A stretch of DNA of 64,000 nucleotides from Antennarius striatus (Eukaryota > Chordata > Actinopteri > Lophiiformes > Antennariidae): positions 16,923,501-16,987,500 of the forward strand of contig NC_090787.1 in assembly GCF_040054535.1 (NCBI RefSeq), read 5' to 3'. Made by a program: the position numbers and the translations under genes. The stretch's first letter is position 1; the number at the start of each line of letters is the position of its first letter. Under the pieces are notes generated by a model that was given only the letters and a program-made list of their open reading frames with translations, ran no database searches and was not told the DNA's origin. Of the stretch, positions 1 to 13,600 are shown piece by piece.

Positions 1-3000
1 TAGGACACCAATCATCCTCTTAGAGCCAAGAGGGCCACAAGTAGTATTCCATTAAACTGAGAACAGACTGTTGAACTGAAACAACAGGAAGACGTGAAAA
101 GAGGAGAAAAGAAGAAAGGTTGTCATCTGTTTTTGTTCTTATTGTGTGAGGGATGGTTAGCAGATGGCCTCTTTATGATTGGAGGGATTAACCAAGCATA
201 CCCGAGTGCAATAGACAGAAGTTAAAGACATTCAACCAGTTCATTCAACTAACTAGGAAACAGCATGGATCATTCCAAGAAGTTATTAGTATGCTAAGAA
301 AACAAAATCAAAACTGCACCATCAGCATTAGCAGGCATTAGTGTTCTCTTTATGGTTAGCGTTCTCTTCTTATACACCAGCTCTTCGGTGAAATTTGAGT
401 TTTGTATCATTTTTCACTTTCTAAAAACAAAGTTGAGTCTTTTAAGTTATTCAATATATGCACGTGCTTGCATGTGTACAGTTAAAAAGGGAAAAGTATG
501 CTAGATGTGCTGATGTGGGGGCACAACAGGCCAACAAGAGGCCCCATCAAACTTGAGGTGCACAATAAGCGAGCGGCACAGTGGGCTTGACAAAGAGTGC
601 AATCCTCCAGAGCAATCTGTGCGGCGTGGAGAATCTGTCCCAGTTTTTCTTTGTGTTTGTCACACAAGCTCGGTGCCGTAGAGCGACACCCACCGCCGCC
701 AAGAAAGTAGGTCGAGGATGAAAGAAGAATGTGGGAGGAAGGAAAAGAGACAGCAAGTGACAGAAAAATGCAGGGTGATAGACAGTGAATGAGTGATAAT
801 GCATTTGAATGCAGCATGAACAGGACCGGCCCCTTCCAACGTCTCCGTATCGGCCTGCCGGATTCACTCTACCATCATCTCCTCCATGAAGGACGGCACA
901 ACCGTCCACATTTGTGTCAGCCTCTCTCAGTCACACCGGCTGAGAACAGCTGACTCGACATGTCGTTCATCCGCATGAAAGGAATGGATGTTCAAGCAAC
1001 AGCTAGCATGTCGCAATAACTCTGCTGACAATAAAAGTTAGATTGTGTGCAGATTTTCTGATAAGAATAGATTTTATTTCTGCTTTAGGTCTTCTGATTG
1101 CCTTTTCATTATTCACTTATTTTTCATTTTGTACACTTTAGTAGTTATTGTCTTGTCTATCTTCAACATTTTTTCCCCAGTCAGTCACCATAAGACTATA
1201 AAATCTGCAGTCACACCATCATAACTCACATAATAAATGTGTTTATTATCAAACTAGTTATAGATGGTACCTTTGCAAAGGCATTAATTATACTCCTTGT
1301 TGTGTTTGGGTGAAATCTGGCACAAAACTGTTGATTTAATGAAGAAATTCAAAATAATTTGATAAAAAGATGTCCATGTCGTGAAATTAAGTTTTAAAAC
1401 AACAAATCACGATAATTAAATTCCAGTGCCAACATTTGGCTATTGGGTGACTATTGGTGATTTTTACCTTACGCGTCGACATCGACAAGTGAAATTCACC
1501 ACAAGGACTTGCATTGCAAAGTTCAGCCGTTTCGAAATGAGCAGCAGCGTGCAGTTGGCAGTCATGTTCCTGCTCATTGTTTTCCCACATTTACATTGCA
1601 GACACAGTTAGACAGGCAGCGACGATGGTGAAATGCAAAAGGTTGAACGGAAATCAAACAAAATCCAGTCTTATAGGATCTTTTTTTAATGCAGTGCAAC
1701 TAAAAAAGTCTGAAACTTGAGGATCTCTGTGAACGTCAGCGCACAGGTCAGCCGCCTGGACCCAAGACAAGGGGACTGAAAGGAGGAGCGTGACATGAGC
1801 CGGTTTCTATTGAAAGCTTTTAAAGCTGAAGGCAAGTTGTTTCAGATGACATGCTGATCAGGTCGTGCTGATGAATGGTCTGAGATGATAACTTCCGACT
1901 TTCACACTGACAGCATGTTGAGCTGAAAACAACACTTTCAGCTAGCTGATGGTCTCAAAGCGATAAAATTAGAAGCAAGACATACAACATGGGTAAACCA
2001 AAAAATAACGAATCAAAAAACATGCAAATATGAGGATAGACCTGCTGGCAATTTTAATGTCAGCTGATCCCTTACAAAATGAAGGAAAACATCTTGTTGC
2101 AATCATCAGCAGTGAACGGGAAGCTGATCGTTTTATCATCCGGCGACTGGTTTTGGTTGGAACGTCTGCACAGAGACTTTGGACTGGGATTCGGAGGGAC
2201 TATGAGAGTCAGAAGGATAAAGCTGGAGGTTAATCCAGCCCCACGGAGAGGGTGAACCACAAACAAGAGGATTTTGTGGCTCCCTGTCTGGCATTGGCAA
2301 GCATGCCTCGTCCACCGCTGAGTGAATTCACACCCTTTTTTTTTTTTCTGAAAACCCATCAGATATTCCCTGAGCTGGCTGGGGGCTGGGTGTAGCGTGT
2401 GATGCTGGGTCATGCGTGCTTCAAGGCACCGATCAGCACATCATGTGTGGGGCCCCAGCAGAGAGGTGGAAAGAAGAATGGAAGGAACCGTGTGTTTTAG
2501 GGCAGTCACATGAACGTCTCCTCTGGCCTCAGACGAACAGAGGAGTCAACAGAGACCACCGAACCAGGGAGAAAAGAAAGAAAAGATCCTCCACTGTTGG
2601 ATGTTAAAGAGCTGGCCGGTGGAAACAAATGCTGGTGTTGCCTGGAAACAGATCGCTGTACAGATCGCTGCTGGGCTGAAGAGAAGCTGGTGGCTGTTTA
2701 CTACTACTGTTTGTTTCTGTCGGGGCTTCAGTCAAGCGTTACTCCAGCCATGTCAGAGACGGTCTCTGAAATGATTCTCAACTGTGTTGAACCAGGAGTC
2801 ATCTGACGATGAATTCCTTCGTGGTATCTCGTAAAACACTGTGAAACAAATGCATGAATATGTACTGTATGAAATATCCTCCATTCCTCTTTTAATTCTA
2901 AAGTAGATGATGTTGTTTTGGATGTATGCTATGAGAAGTTGTTCAGTCATCTTAAAATCATTTTTACGTTGTAAAATCTACATCTCTAAAGGCACAAATA

Positions 3001-4477
3001 CAAGTAGTACGGTTTGCTTGATATCGTCGAGACAAAAAGATCAACAAGATTCACCTAAAACAACAGGTTTTCATGGAAACTGCACAAAATAAAATCAGTA
3101 CTAATTTCAAAATGTCAAAAGGTACGTTTATATATAAGGTTAACTGGTGTGTAAATGGACGACTGACCTTTACGTCCACGTGTCATTTTTATGTTGGTGG
3201 TACAAAAGAGGAGAGGATAAAGGCGCTACTGGGGCCTTGAAGTAAAAATAGCCAGAGGCTATTCATGGGGGCATGTGGAGTTCATGAGGGATAAAACTTC
3301 TCTGGGGCAGTTGGGTATCTCTAGTTGCTGCCCCTCCTGATTAACTGTGCATCATGCTGCACACAGCTGATAGAGTCGGAATGTGGTAAGAAAAAGGCAG
3401 GGACGCCTACAAGCTGTGTTATCAGTCTGTGTCTCCCAGAATTTTGAAAAGAAAAAAAAGAGAGATTTAAAACCTTAAATTTAAAAATACATCTCCACCT
3501 GTCAAAACACCAGAGAGAGTGGCGATGACTAAAGGATGGGACTGATTTTTCTGTTCTCTGTGGGAGTACTTTGGACTACTCGCTTAAAAACAAACCCAGA
3601 GCCCAGAGACAAGAAACTCCCATTTGTTGGAGAACGTTCCCTCCTTCCATTCGTCTACTTTGTTGAAGGTCTCCTGTTGTTCCCCCCAGTCACTGGCATC
3701 AGGAATGTAAAAAACACGATTCAACCAGTTTAGCCCCTAAAAAACTAACCCCACCTATCATGCTCTAAAGGCCAGATAAAGAATTCCTCTTAGAGACGAC
3801 TGGATGCTCGGGGGGGTCCTTTCGAAAACTAAAATCGGAATTGTTGAAAAAGCGAGTTCAAGGAAATCAGTGAAACCAGAGAGAGGAATAATTCATAAGA
3901 CGAGTCAAGATGACGGAAAGCAGTTTTCAGAAGATGTACAGACCTTTTGTGAGCTTTGAGGTTTACATCTAATAATTTTGTCATCTGATGTTCAGTTCCT
4001 GCAGCTTAATTTAACATTTTTCAGAACTTTGTGAATCATTAATTTTCAGTCAAGGACAGTAAAGAAAAGTTTCTGAGCACACACACGTACAAACATGCCA
4101 TAAACACAATGTGAGAAGCGGATTTGAAATGAAATCCCGGTTTAATTAAACTAAGAGGCAAGATAGACAGCGTGTAAACTATGCGGGGAATTATTCAGTG
4201 CATGGACGAGAATGACCTTTGACCTCCGTGTGTTCTTCACCAGGATCTGATTGCAAGGCTCAGTCCAGAGGGAACACTTATCGTGAGCTACTTATCAAGT
4301 GAAATCTTGCTGAGACTTGATTCTCTCCTTGGTGTAATGCTGATCTCTGATAAGATGATGTTGTGTGTGTGTGTGTGTGTTTGTGTGTGCGCACATGTGT
4401 GTGCGACAAGCCTGTATATTATAAAAAATTTAACACTGTTCCGTAAAATATATAGTGTGCTAAATCCTGCTGCTCAC
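1..4477. other. MGAT4A intron 3 (part), no gene recognised
   Basis: About 4.5 kb without a recognisable exon on either strand. It holds a short TG-rich microsatellite at 4361..4404 next to exon 3. The open frames here are short, lack family motifs and have no sensible splice context. Confidence 0.6.
4361..4404. repeat. TG/GC-rich microsatellite
   Basis: Alternating TG run with a few interruptions, inside MGAT4A intron 3 about 75 bp from exon 3. Confidence 0.9.
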
Positions 4478-4618
4478 CTCCCGTGCGGCCCAGGCCGACC
4501 TGCACCGCAGGGTGGAGGCTGCCTTCATTGTCCAGAAGGTGAGGCAGGTGATGGTAGATATTTGGCACCTGGAGAGGCTTCCTGTTTGCCAGCTCCTTCA
4601 GTAGTTTCTGTGTCTCAT
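4478..4618 (-). CDS. mgat4a: MGAT4A coding exon 3
   Basis: 141 bp (47 codons) starting after a CTAACAG acceptor and ending with GGAG before GTGAGC. It encodes [14 protein letters not shown] through YHHLPHLL to GRTG, the segment just before the catalytic domain. The expected next residues (VSIVMGIPT in mammals) were not found to the left, so intron 3 runs out of the window. Confidence 0.92.
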
Positions 4619-7600
4619 CTGTTAGCAGGCATAGAAAAAACAAGAATTGGAGTTAACCTTAATAAGTTTCATGCACTCATCCTAAGACTGAAATTATGCT
4701 GACTTTTCAAAGGACCACCTGCTATCACAGGAGTATTCAAGTAGAACAGTGAGTCTCCGACTACAAGTTCAAAGAATTAAATATTAAAGTACGAACTGAC
4801 TCGCTGGCAGCAGAAATCTGACTTCCTTTAGATATTAAGAATCGTACCGCCTGCAGCACCCTGTCAATGCTGGAGACTTACAATTTACCGCTTGGTGTAC
4901 ATAATGGATTCCACTGAAGCTGGGCGATGGTGTTTTCAATGAAAAGCATTGCTCATACAAAATGGAATTTAAAATCGAGTTTTTTTTAAAGTTTTTTTTT
5001 ATGCCTGATGTGTGACAAAATTAAAACCTTTCGATATTTTTATGCAAACCTGAAAACAAAATCAAGTTTCAATTGAATTTTTTTTATTTATGATGAACGA
5101 CAAATTTAAAATATAAAACATGTTATTAAAAGAATAGGAAAACCAAACTGACTGGCAGCTAACAGCATTAGCAGATGTGATATGCAAACCTTAAAACACA
5201 ATTGTTGAATAGACTTTTACATTTTTGCTGTGAATTATGTGCCAGGATGAACAAGGAAACGATCTGGTAGATATCAGTCAACTGTAACTTGTACTGCACA
5301 AGTCACTGGCAACTGAAAAAGCACTTCCTCTTAGACTTATCTTTGAAATGACATTTCAAGAACAGTTAATAGCTGTTGGCGTCGAACACGAAGAGGAATG
5401 AAGTCAACTGAAAATGTCTTTCAATTCGGGAGCTACTTCCTAACAAGAAACCATATTTTAACAGGAAGGGTGAATGTTTGTGGTTGCCATGTTATTTCAT
5501 TTTAAATTAGTAAAAGGTCGACATCCAAAGATGTAGCCGTTATATACATCACATCTCAGAGACAAGTCTTTGTTGTGTCACTGATCTCTGTAGAAAAAGT
5601 CGACTGGCACGATGTCTAGACATCTAGAGGTCGATATTCGTTGCTATAGTCACACGTTTTTGACATTAGTTTGATCCTGTTTTGTAGGTTATGCAGAGCC
5701 AACGCGAGAGTGAGGGCTTGATTAAGTGAAACACAGAACACCGTGGAATTCTACGCCGTGACATGTCGGCACACAAAAACTTTCCTCATTAGTGTGAGTC
5801 TGTTTGTAGTTTGAGTTTTTGTGTGTGTGTGTTTAGTATAGTTGACCTGAGAAGTTTGTGAGGGCATCTTTGCTGCTGTTAGTCTCAGCGATGGCGCGTC
5901 TGAACTGCTCCAGAATGTTGTTGAGCTCTGACGAGCGCTGCAGCGTTCTGTGCTCTGCCACGCGAAGGCGCTCTTTCAAGGCATGGAACTCCCTCTGGTA
6001 TGCTATCAGCTTCTCTGAAAGAAAAAAAAAAAGCAAAGCAGGGCTTATCAGCAAGTGACAAAAACCACAATACAATAATTACTATAACTGGGAAACAGAC
6101 ACTGGTCTGATAAGAGGGTCACTGTTAGCTCCATGGAGAGTAACGTTCAACCACAGAATAATCAGTAGTGCTTTGAATTTTGAAACTGCAAACGGTGGTC
6201 AAGCGATAATGAATTCTTTCTCTTCGTTTAATCATTATTTCTACTTGATGTCTCATTTTATTGATAATTGTACAGTACAGTTTAATAATCCTGACAGCCT
6301 TCAGCAGTCCATTAATAGATCCGATATATCTAGTATCCCAATGAGTGTAATTCTGTCTCTGTGGTGGGAATTTTGGATTTTTTGAGAATCCGTGCTGGAT
6401 GACATGAATTTCAGTGCTTCATCTCAGCAATCGATTACACATTAGATTTCACTAAAGTACTGTTTCCATTGACCAAGTCAAATAATGCAAAGTTAACATA
6501 TTTAAGGGTAAAGGCATTTGCTAAAAGAAGTTCATGTAGCAGTAGCTCCATTTAGAGGAGTGACAACAAACTCTTTACTATAAATCACTCAAAGAGCACA
6601 CCTATCCGCTAGGGTTGCTCACAGTGTTTAATACATGTATTTATAGTGATTGTTATTGTTGTTTGACCCATGGTCTAAATATTCCGACTACTTGTTCTGT
6701 GCATTTAAACTCAAAACACTTAAAGTACACTACTGTTTTGATGAACTTTTAACTGTAATCACTAAGGACACGAAGTGAGAGTGGTCCAGTACAGCCATAT
6801 CTTGCTAACAGGAGCAGGTGCAGTAATTCAGTTCCGTTGAGTTCTTCAACTCCCCACCTATCCGTCTACCTGTCAGGATAGCTCAGACAGAGATTTACAC
6901 CACTTGGAACAAAACAGCACTTGAGCTATCCATATCTACAGTATGTGATGCTGGTATCGATCCGGTACTCCACAACACAAGTTAAATGTCAATGCCACCT
7001 GCATGAATTTACTGGAAATGCGTTTTGAAATTTTATGGTGCTGTCTTTACTGGATTCGGGTGTGACAAGACATACTTAGACCTGTCTTCAACACATGCTT
7101 ACTTTCACAAATGTTACACCTTACTACCTGTCTGAACTCCCTTGAAATTATCAGACAGGCCAACCGAGGAGAAGCCGCAGAGTCCGTTATATTTATATTT
7201 ATATTTAGGGAGCTGCACCAAACACGGGATTGTCTACTTAAAGTCTGGAGGTCATTCCATACACAGAGTTATTTTTGTGACAATACCAGATAGGCGAGGG
7301 CAGGTGTTTGATAGCTTCCATCTAGCCTGTAACTATAAGATCCGATGCTTCCAGGCATTACATAAGGTCATAAATAGAGACTCACAGAGAAAGTGATTCT
7401 ACGTTGCTTACTTTACTGGGCCTTTTGCAAAGGTAGAGCCATGAATCTGCTTTAATGACTGCAGACTTCATTTCTGAATGTCTACCACACAGGAAACAGA
7501 TGTGTAATAGTACAAGTAGGAAAGAGGAGGATGTGGAATTTTGTGAAAGTAGCATCAATGTATTTACACTTACTAAACATGTCAGGTGTGTGTTAGGAAG

Positions 7601-10600
7601 GAAAGGGGTGTCTCTGATCTTTGTGTGTTGTATGATCTATTGTGTCCTTTCTGGGGGAGAACCCCTGACTCAATACATCCCCCCCTCCATCATCACTCTC
7701 CCTCCGACTGAGCCTTTGTCCATCCGTCTTGCCCTGGCTCCTGTGTTTGTCGTCAATGCGAACCTCAGAGGCACGGAGACAGGTGTTCTCATTTGAACTG
7801 AACCTCATGAAAAGGGCTTCAAACTAAAAACAGACTTTCATCTTCACATCAGTCCTTTGATTGCAGGACTCCAGGCCAGTTAAGTTGAAACCACACCTGT
7901 AATCCCACTGTGCAAAGAAACAAAGACTCACAGAGTGGCAAAGGAACAGAACAAGAAGCCAAAAATATTTCTACCTCGTTGTGTTTTCCCTCGAACAGCT
8001 GCATGAGGTGGTGAAAGTGGTTTTTTTTGGGTTTTTTGCACGTACTGTGCTACATCGCATTCTTATCGAGAAAGCACCTCCTATTATCACCTGAGCAGTG
8101 TGTCGATACATAATGAGCAGACAACTCTGGATGATTCAGTTTAACACCACTGTCTAAAAACTTGACAGTACAAATCAAATGGTTTCAGCATAAAAGCCAA
8201 GTAACAGACTGAACCTGTGCGACCTTTACATCCACTGGGCGACTCAATCAACTTCCAGAATGCTCTGAACCATCAGGCCTATCGCAGACCCGGAGTATGA
8301 TCTAATTATTCTTTGCTCTCTGGAACCATGAGTAGTGGGGGAAGGGCTAAGTGGGAACGCTAACATTGTCTCATCCGGTCCTTCACATTTCATGCCATAC
8401 ATAGACTGAATAATTTCAATGGATTTTACAAACTTCTACACTTTTCAAACTATCAACACTATTCCCACATGTCTCTCCTGTTTTCCTTAAGCCCATTGCT
8501 CTTGACTCATGTGGTATTTTACCTTGATGTGTCATCTTTGATTCATCTGTCCACTGGATTGGATTTATTAACAAAGTAAATAGAAGGAATGGGGCGTTGG
8601 ATATGTCAAGGACTTTTAACATCTAACCTTTAAAGTGAGCAGACTCAAGGCCACAGAGACACACACTGTCTGCATAAACACACTTCATCAGGGGGCGCGT
8701 GAAAATACTGGTACATTCGAGTGTAAATAAAACTGAAAACTAAGTTTCTTATGTAGAATTTGGATTTTTGATTATAATAGTTATATATACTGTATATTCA
8801 TGGTAGGGTTACACCTGTGTTGTATTTTCATTAATGGATTTTCAGTCTTTTATTTCACTTCAATATACAGTAACGAATACTTGGGAACCAACAAAGGAGG
8901 TTGTATAAATAAATAAAAAGTCTTACAAAATATTAGGTACATTTACCTTAATGGAAATACAAAGCAAGGACAAGGAGAATCAAATCCAGTTGAGTCATTA
9001 CTGTGCTGTGAAACTTGAGTGTAGAACATTTAAAAACACTTTACAACAAAACTAGACGAAATTAACTTAGAGCAGAGAATCCTTCCCAGCTGATGACGTA
9101 CACATGACCAAACTTTAGAGTATGATTCCAAACTTTGCTCTATGTGCTAGCTTGTCAAAAAGATTTGGTGAAATTTTAAAGATTTTTGATTCCCGTCCTA
9201 CACACGAGCCTCTAATGAGGTCAGCATGGATGAAATGGAGTAGTAGTAGACATACAACACAAAGAAAAGCAGGTCTATAAAACAGTGAGGACATTTTGCA
9301 AGTTACTGATACAATCTGCCTCCTGAATAACTCTAACACCAAAGAGGAATTGAAGGCTTCCCTCTCTTGAACCAGCCAGTGCTGGGATAAAGTGAAGTGG
9401 CACGGTTTCATGAATGCCTGGGTGTGGAATCTGGAAAACAAGTTGGTCAACAACGCCCTTCATTGAAATGGGAGTGCCCCCCCGCCCCCATTTCCTGAAG
9501 ATGCACAGGTCCTATTGTCCCCATTGAAATACTACACATGTGCTCAGTCAGTGACAGCAAACATCTCTTATATCCCTGATATAAGACAGCTGATGTGAAG
9601 AGTTAGTTCTTATTCAAGAGCCCCTGCCTGTATTTCTTTATGTACGCCTCCTGCAGACCCGGCGTATCAATGTGAACTGCAGTCAATGAGCCAATCATCC
9701 ATCCATCCATTCATGTTTGACAAGCAACAGCAATTCAACTTAAGAATGGACTGCAGAGAAACGGGAAGAGCAAGAAAGATCTGAATGGCAGAGAGTAAAC
9801 CTTAGCTACACAAACCTTCAGACTTTCTTCTATGGTACATCAGAGTTTAAGTGAAGACAGAATTATTCTTGTGTTGAGTGACACTTAACAGAAAGCCAAC
9901 CCTGAGCTCAGAGTGGTAGTTTTATCAGTCAATCTGTTAGTTTCTCATAGGCACTAGTAGTGTTCTTATCTTTGACCTTTCGGTCTTGCTGATGCATGCT
10001 GCTGACTAGGACTCGGGACTGTTGATTAGGGACTTCTGTATTTTGCCTTTGCTGAGTGAGAGTTCAAGCACATAAAAGCAAATGAACTTGTTGGGAGCAA
10101 TGCTTCACTTTTCTAGGAAAATTTAACTAGCTTGAAAATTGCAATCAATCTAGAAAATTAAACGGGACATTCATGCATCTGATATACTGTATGTTAGCTA
10201 AAAAGAAGTGCTGAATGTGTAGTCTACTGATGTCAACCACATTTAAAACAGGTGGAGACTGATGAAAAAGGCTAATCAAAGAAATTTGAGTTTGAATGGA
10301 GTCATTTGATGCATTTTACAAAAAAAAAGTTTTTAAACCATGCAGTACCATGTTTTCTTGAAAGTGTTAGATCTTCAGAAACCTGTTTCCTAACTACACA
10401 TACTGCAAATAGGCAGTATTTAGCTTTTCAACCATCCTGAGTTCACAAAGACAAATTATTTGGCTACCTAATTTAAATGCAAACAACTTAAACTAAGCAA
10501 GCACTTTGGCACAAATCTGATTTAATTACAAAAAAAAATTCCTTGTGTCCTTGTGCAGCCCCAGACAAAAGTCTTGCCCCTTGTTGTTAAGGGCAAATAA

Positions 10601-13600
10601 AAACTTGACTTGTGGCTACACTTCTTCTCCTTTCGGCTTTCCCCTTCAGGGGTCGCCACAGCGAATCATTTACCTCCATCGAATTCTGTCTTCTGCATCC
10701 TCTTCTCTCACACCAACTGCCTTCATGTCATGTTTCACTACATCCATAACCTTCTCTTTGGTGTTCCTCTAGGCCTCCTGCCTGGCAGTTCAAAACTCAG
10801 CATCCTTCTAAAAATTCACTACCTCTCCTCTGGACATGTCCAAACCATCTCAGTCTGGCCTCTCTGACTTTATCTCCAGAACCTCTAACATGTGCTGTCC
10901 CTCTGATGTACTCATTCCTTATCCCATCTATCCTGGTCACTCCCAAAGAGAACCCCAGCATCTTCATATCTGCTACCTACAACTCTGTCTCCTGTCTTTT
11001 CCTCAGTGACACTGTCTCTAGGCCAAACAACATCATTGGTCTTGACAGTTTTGTACACCTTTCCTTTCCTTTTAGCTGAAACTTATCTATCACACATCAC
11101 ATCTGACATTTTTCTCCACCCGTTCCATCCTGTCTGTGCACGCTTCTTCACCTCTTTTCCACACTCTCCATTGCTCTGGACTTTTGACCTTAACTATACT
11201 TAAAATCCTCCACCTTCTTGTTCGCCCTGTAATTTCACTCTTCCACTTGGGTCCCTCTCATTCACACACATGTATTCTGTCTTACTGCGGCTAACCTTCA
11301 TTCCTCTCCTTTCCAGGACAAACTTCCACCTCTCTAGCTTCTCCTCCACCTGTTCCCTGCTCTCACTGCAGATCACAATGTCATCTGCTAACATTATAGT
11401 CCATGGAGATTCCTGTCAATGTCGTCTGCACACATCATAGTCCATGGAGATTCCTGTCTAACTTCGTCTGTCAGCCTGTACATCACCATAGCGAACAAGA
11501 AGGGGCTCCGAGCTGATCCTTGATGAAGTCTCACCTCCACCTTGAACTCCTCTGTCACACCTACAGCACACCTTAACACTGTCTTATAATCCTGGTATAT
11601 GTCCTGCTTCACTCTAACATACTTTTCTGCCACTCCAGATTTTCTCATACAATACCATGGTTCCTCTCTGGGCACCCTGTCATAAGCTTTCTCCAGATCG
11701 ACAAAAACACAATGCAGCTCCCTCAAAGCAAATACTGCATCTGTAGTACTCTTTTTTGGCATGAAACCATACTGCTGCTCACAAATGCTCACTTCTGCCC
11801 TAGCTTCCACTAATCTTTCCCATAACTTCATTGTATGGCTCATCAGCTTTATTCCTCTGTAGTTACCACAACTCTGCACATCTCCCTTGTTCTTAAAAAT
11901 GGGCACCAGCACACTTCTCCTCCATTCCTCAGGCATATTCTCACTATCTAAGATCCTGTTGAACAACCCAGTCAGAAACTCTTCTGCCACCTCTACTTCC
12001 ATACCTCCACAAGTATATCATCAGGACCGAGAGCCTTTCCACTCTTCATCCTCTTCAGTGCCCTCCTCACTTCATCCTGACTAATCTTTGCTACATCCTG
12101 GTCCACAACAGCCACCTCTTCTAGTCTTTGTTCTCTCTCATTTTCCTCGTGCATCAACTCTTCAAAGTACTCTTTCCATCTTCCCATCACACTACTGGCA
12201 CCTGTCAATACACTTCTATCCCTATCCTTAATCACCCTAACCTGCTGCATGTCCTTGTCTTTCTTATACCAAAATAATGTCTTGTATGACAGTTTTATCA
12301 TTTAATTAGTACTGAAAGTTCAGATTTTGCTTGAACAAAAGTTTTGTTGCATACAAAAAAAATATATGACAGAAATTAAACTTCATATTATGTGGAGAAT
12401 GAAGTATGAGAAGAAGCCATCCTGCTGAACAATTTGCTCTCTCTCATGGTTTGGAATGTAATGGGCAGCAAGATTTTGTTGATAATTCAGGCTAATCCAC
12501 TCTGCAGATGTTTCACACACCCCACACAGAATGAAACTCCAAACTATGATTTTTCCTCCAGCAAACAACTGTTTTCTGCATGAATCTTGGGTCCATGCAG
12601 ATTTCAAGGTCTGCAGCAGTTTCGGTGATTTGGAGGCAGTTCAATGGATGATTCATCATAGGAATCAACCTTCTGCCACTTTTTCACTGTCCACCATCCT
12701 GCAAGCTGTGGGCCATGGCAAATGCAACAATAACTTTTAAGCTGTCTTCTGTTTAATACTGGTTTGTGAGCACTAATCCGGCCATGGTGAACACTGTGGA
12801 GAGAATTCTACAAACAGGGCCGGCCCTGGACGATCAAAGAAACCAACAGGATCTGCATGACCTGGGCTTGTCATGAACTTTTTGTTATACTCTCCACTTG
12901 ACACTTTGGATAAACTGAGGATGCCTGCCACCTTGACAGCAGACTTGTACTTGTGGTTGAATGTTTGGTATATTGTGAGAGCTTAGGTTTCACCTCACAT
13001 GATCCCGTGTACAGGTTTTCTTCATATACACACCTAGAAATGTTTTAATTACAGCATTTGTTACAGGCAAAGCTCTAATCTGTAGCTCGTTGAATCATTT
13101 AAGGACACGTCAAAACTTTTGTCCATGCATAATCTGACCTTTCTGTCTTAATAAAATGATACAAGACTGTATTTTGGTATAAGAAACAATCTAGACGTCA
13201 TAAGCCATTTCTGATTCCATTTGATCAGCTACAAGTTATCATCGGTTGGTCCTACAAGTAGGAATAGTGACAAGATGTTTGTTGAGTACTTTTATCTCAA
13301 CATAAAACACTTTGTGAAGCTCTTATCCATGTCAAATATCAAACTCAGCAATCAACACAGGATGCCCAGTTTCTGACCATTTTCTTGCAGCTACAGATTC
13401 CACCTTCCAAACTGAATAATAAAGATGAACGAAAAACATGTCCACATGCATTATGCATGCATGGAGATCTCAAGTGCTGCACCTGCTAGCTAGCCACTTG
13501 GTTCTACGCTACTGCGCATGCGCAACACAATGCAGTTAAGGGTGTTAAGCAGTGCAGATGGAAGAACACGTGAACATCAGTGAACCAGCAGGAAGAGAGG

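Noticed and set aside
547-909. Overlapping minus-strand frames near the left edge
   Set aside because: Low-complexity composition, two frames over the same bases, no recognisable domain.
1-4477. Searched for MGAT4A exon 4
   Set aside because: No sequence coding for the expected VSIVMGIPT-like start of the catalytic domain was seen on the minus strand.
9115-9453. Minus-strand open frame of 112 codons with a hydrophobic run
   Set aside because: No family motif, no splice context, inside MGAT4A intron 1 and overlapped by another frame.
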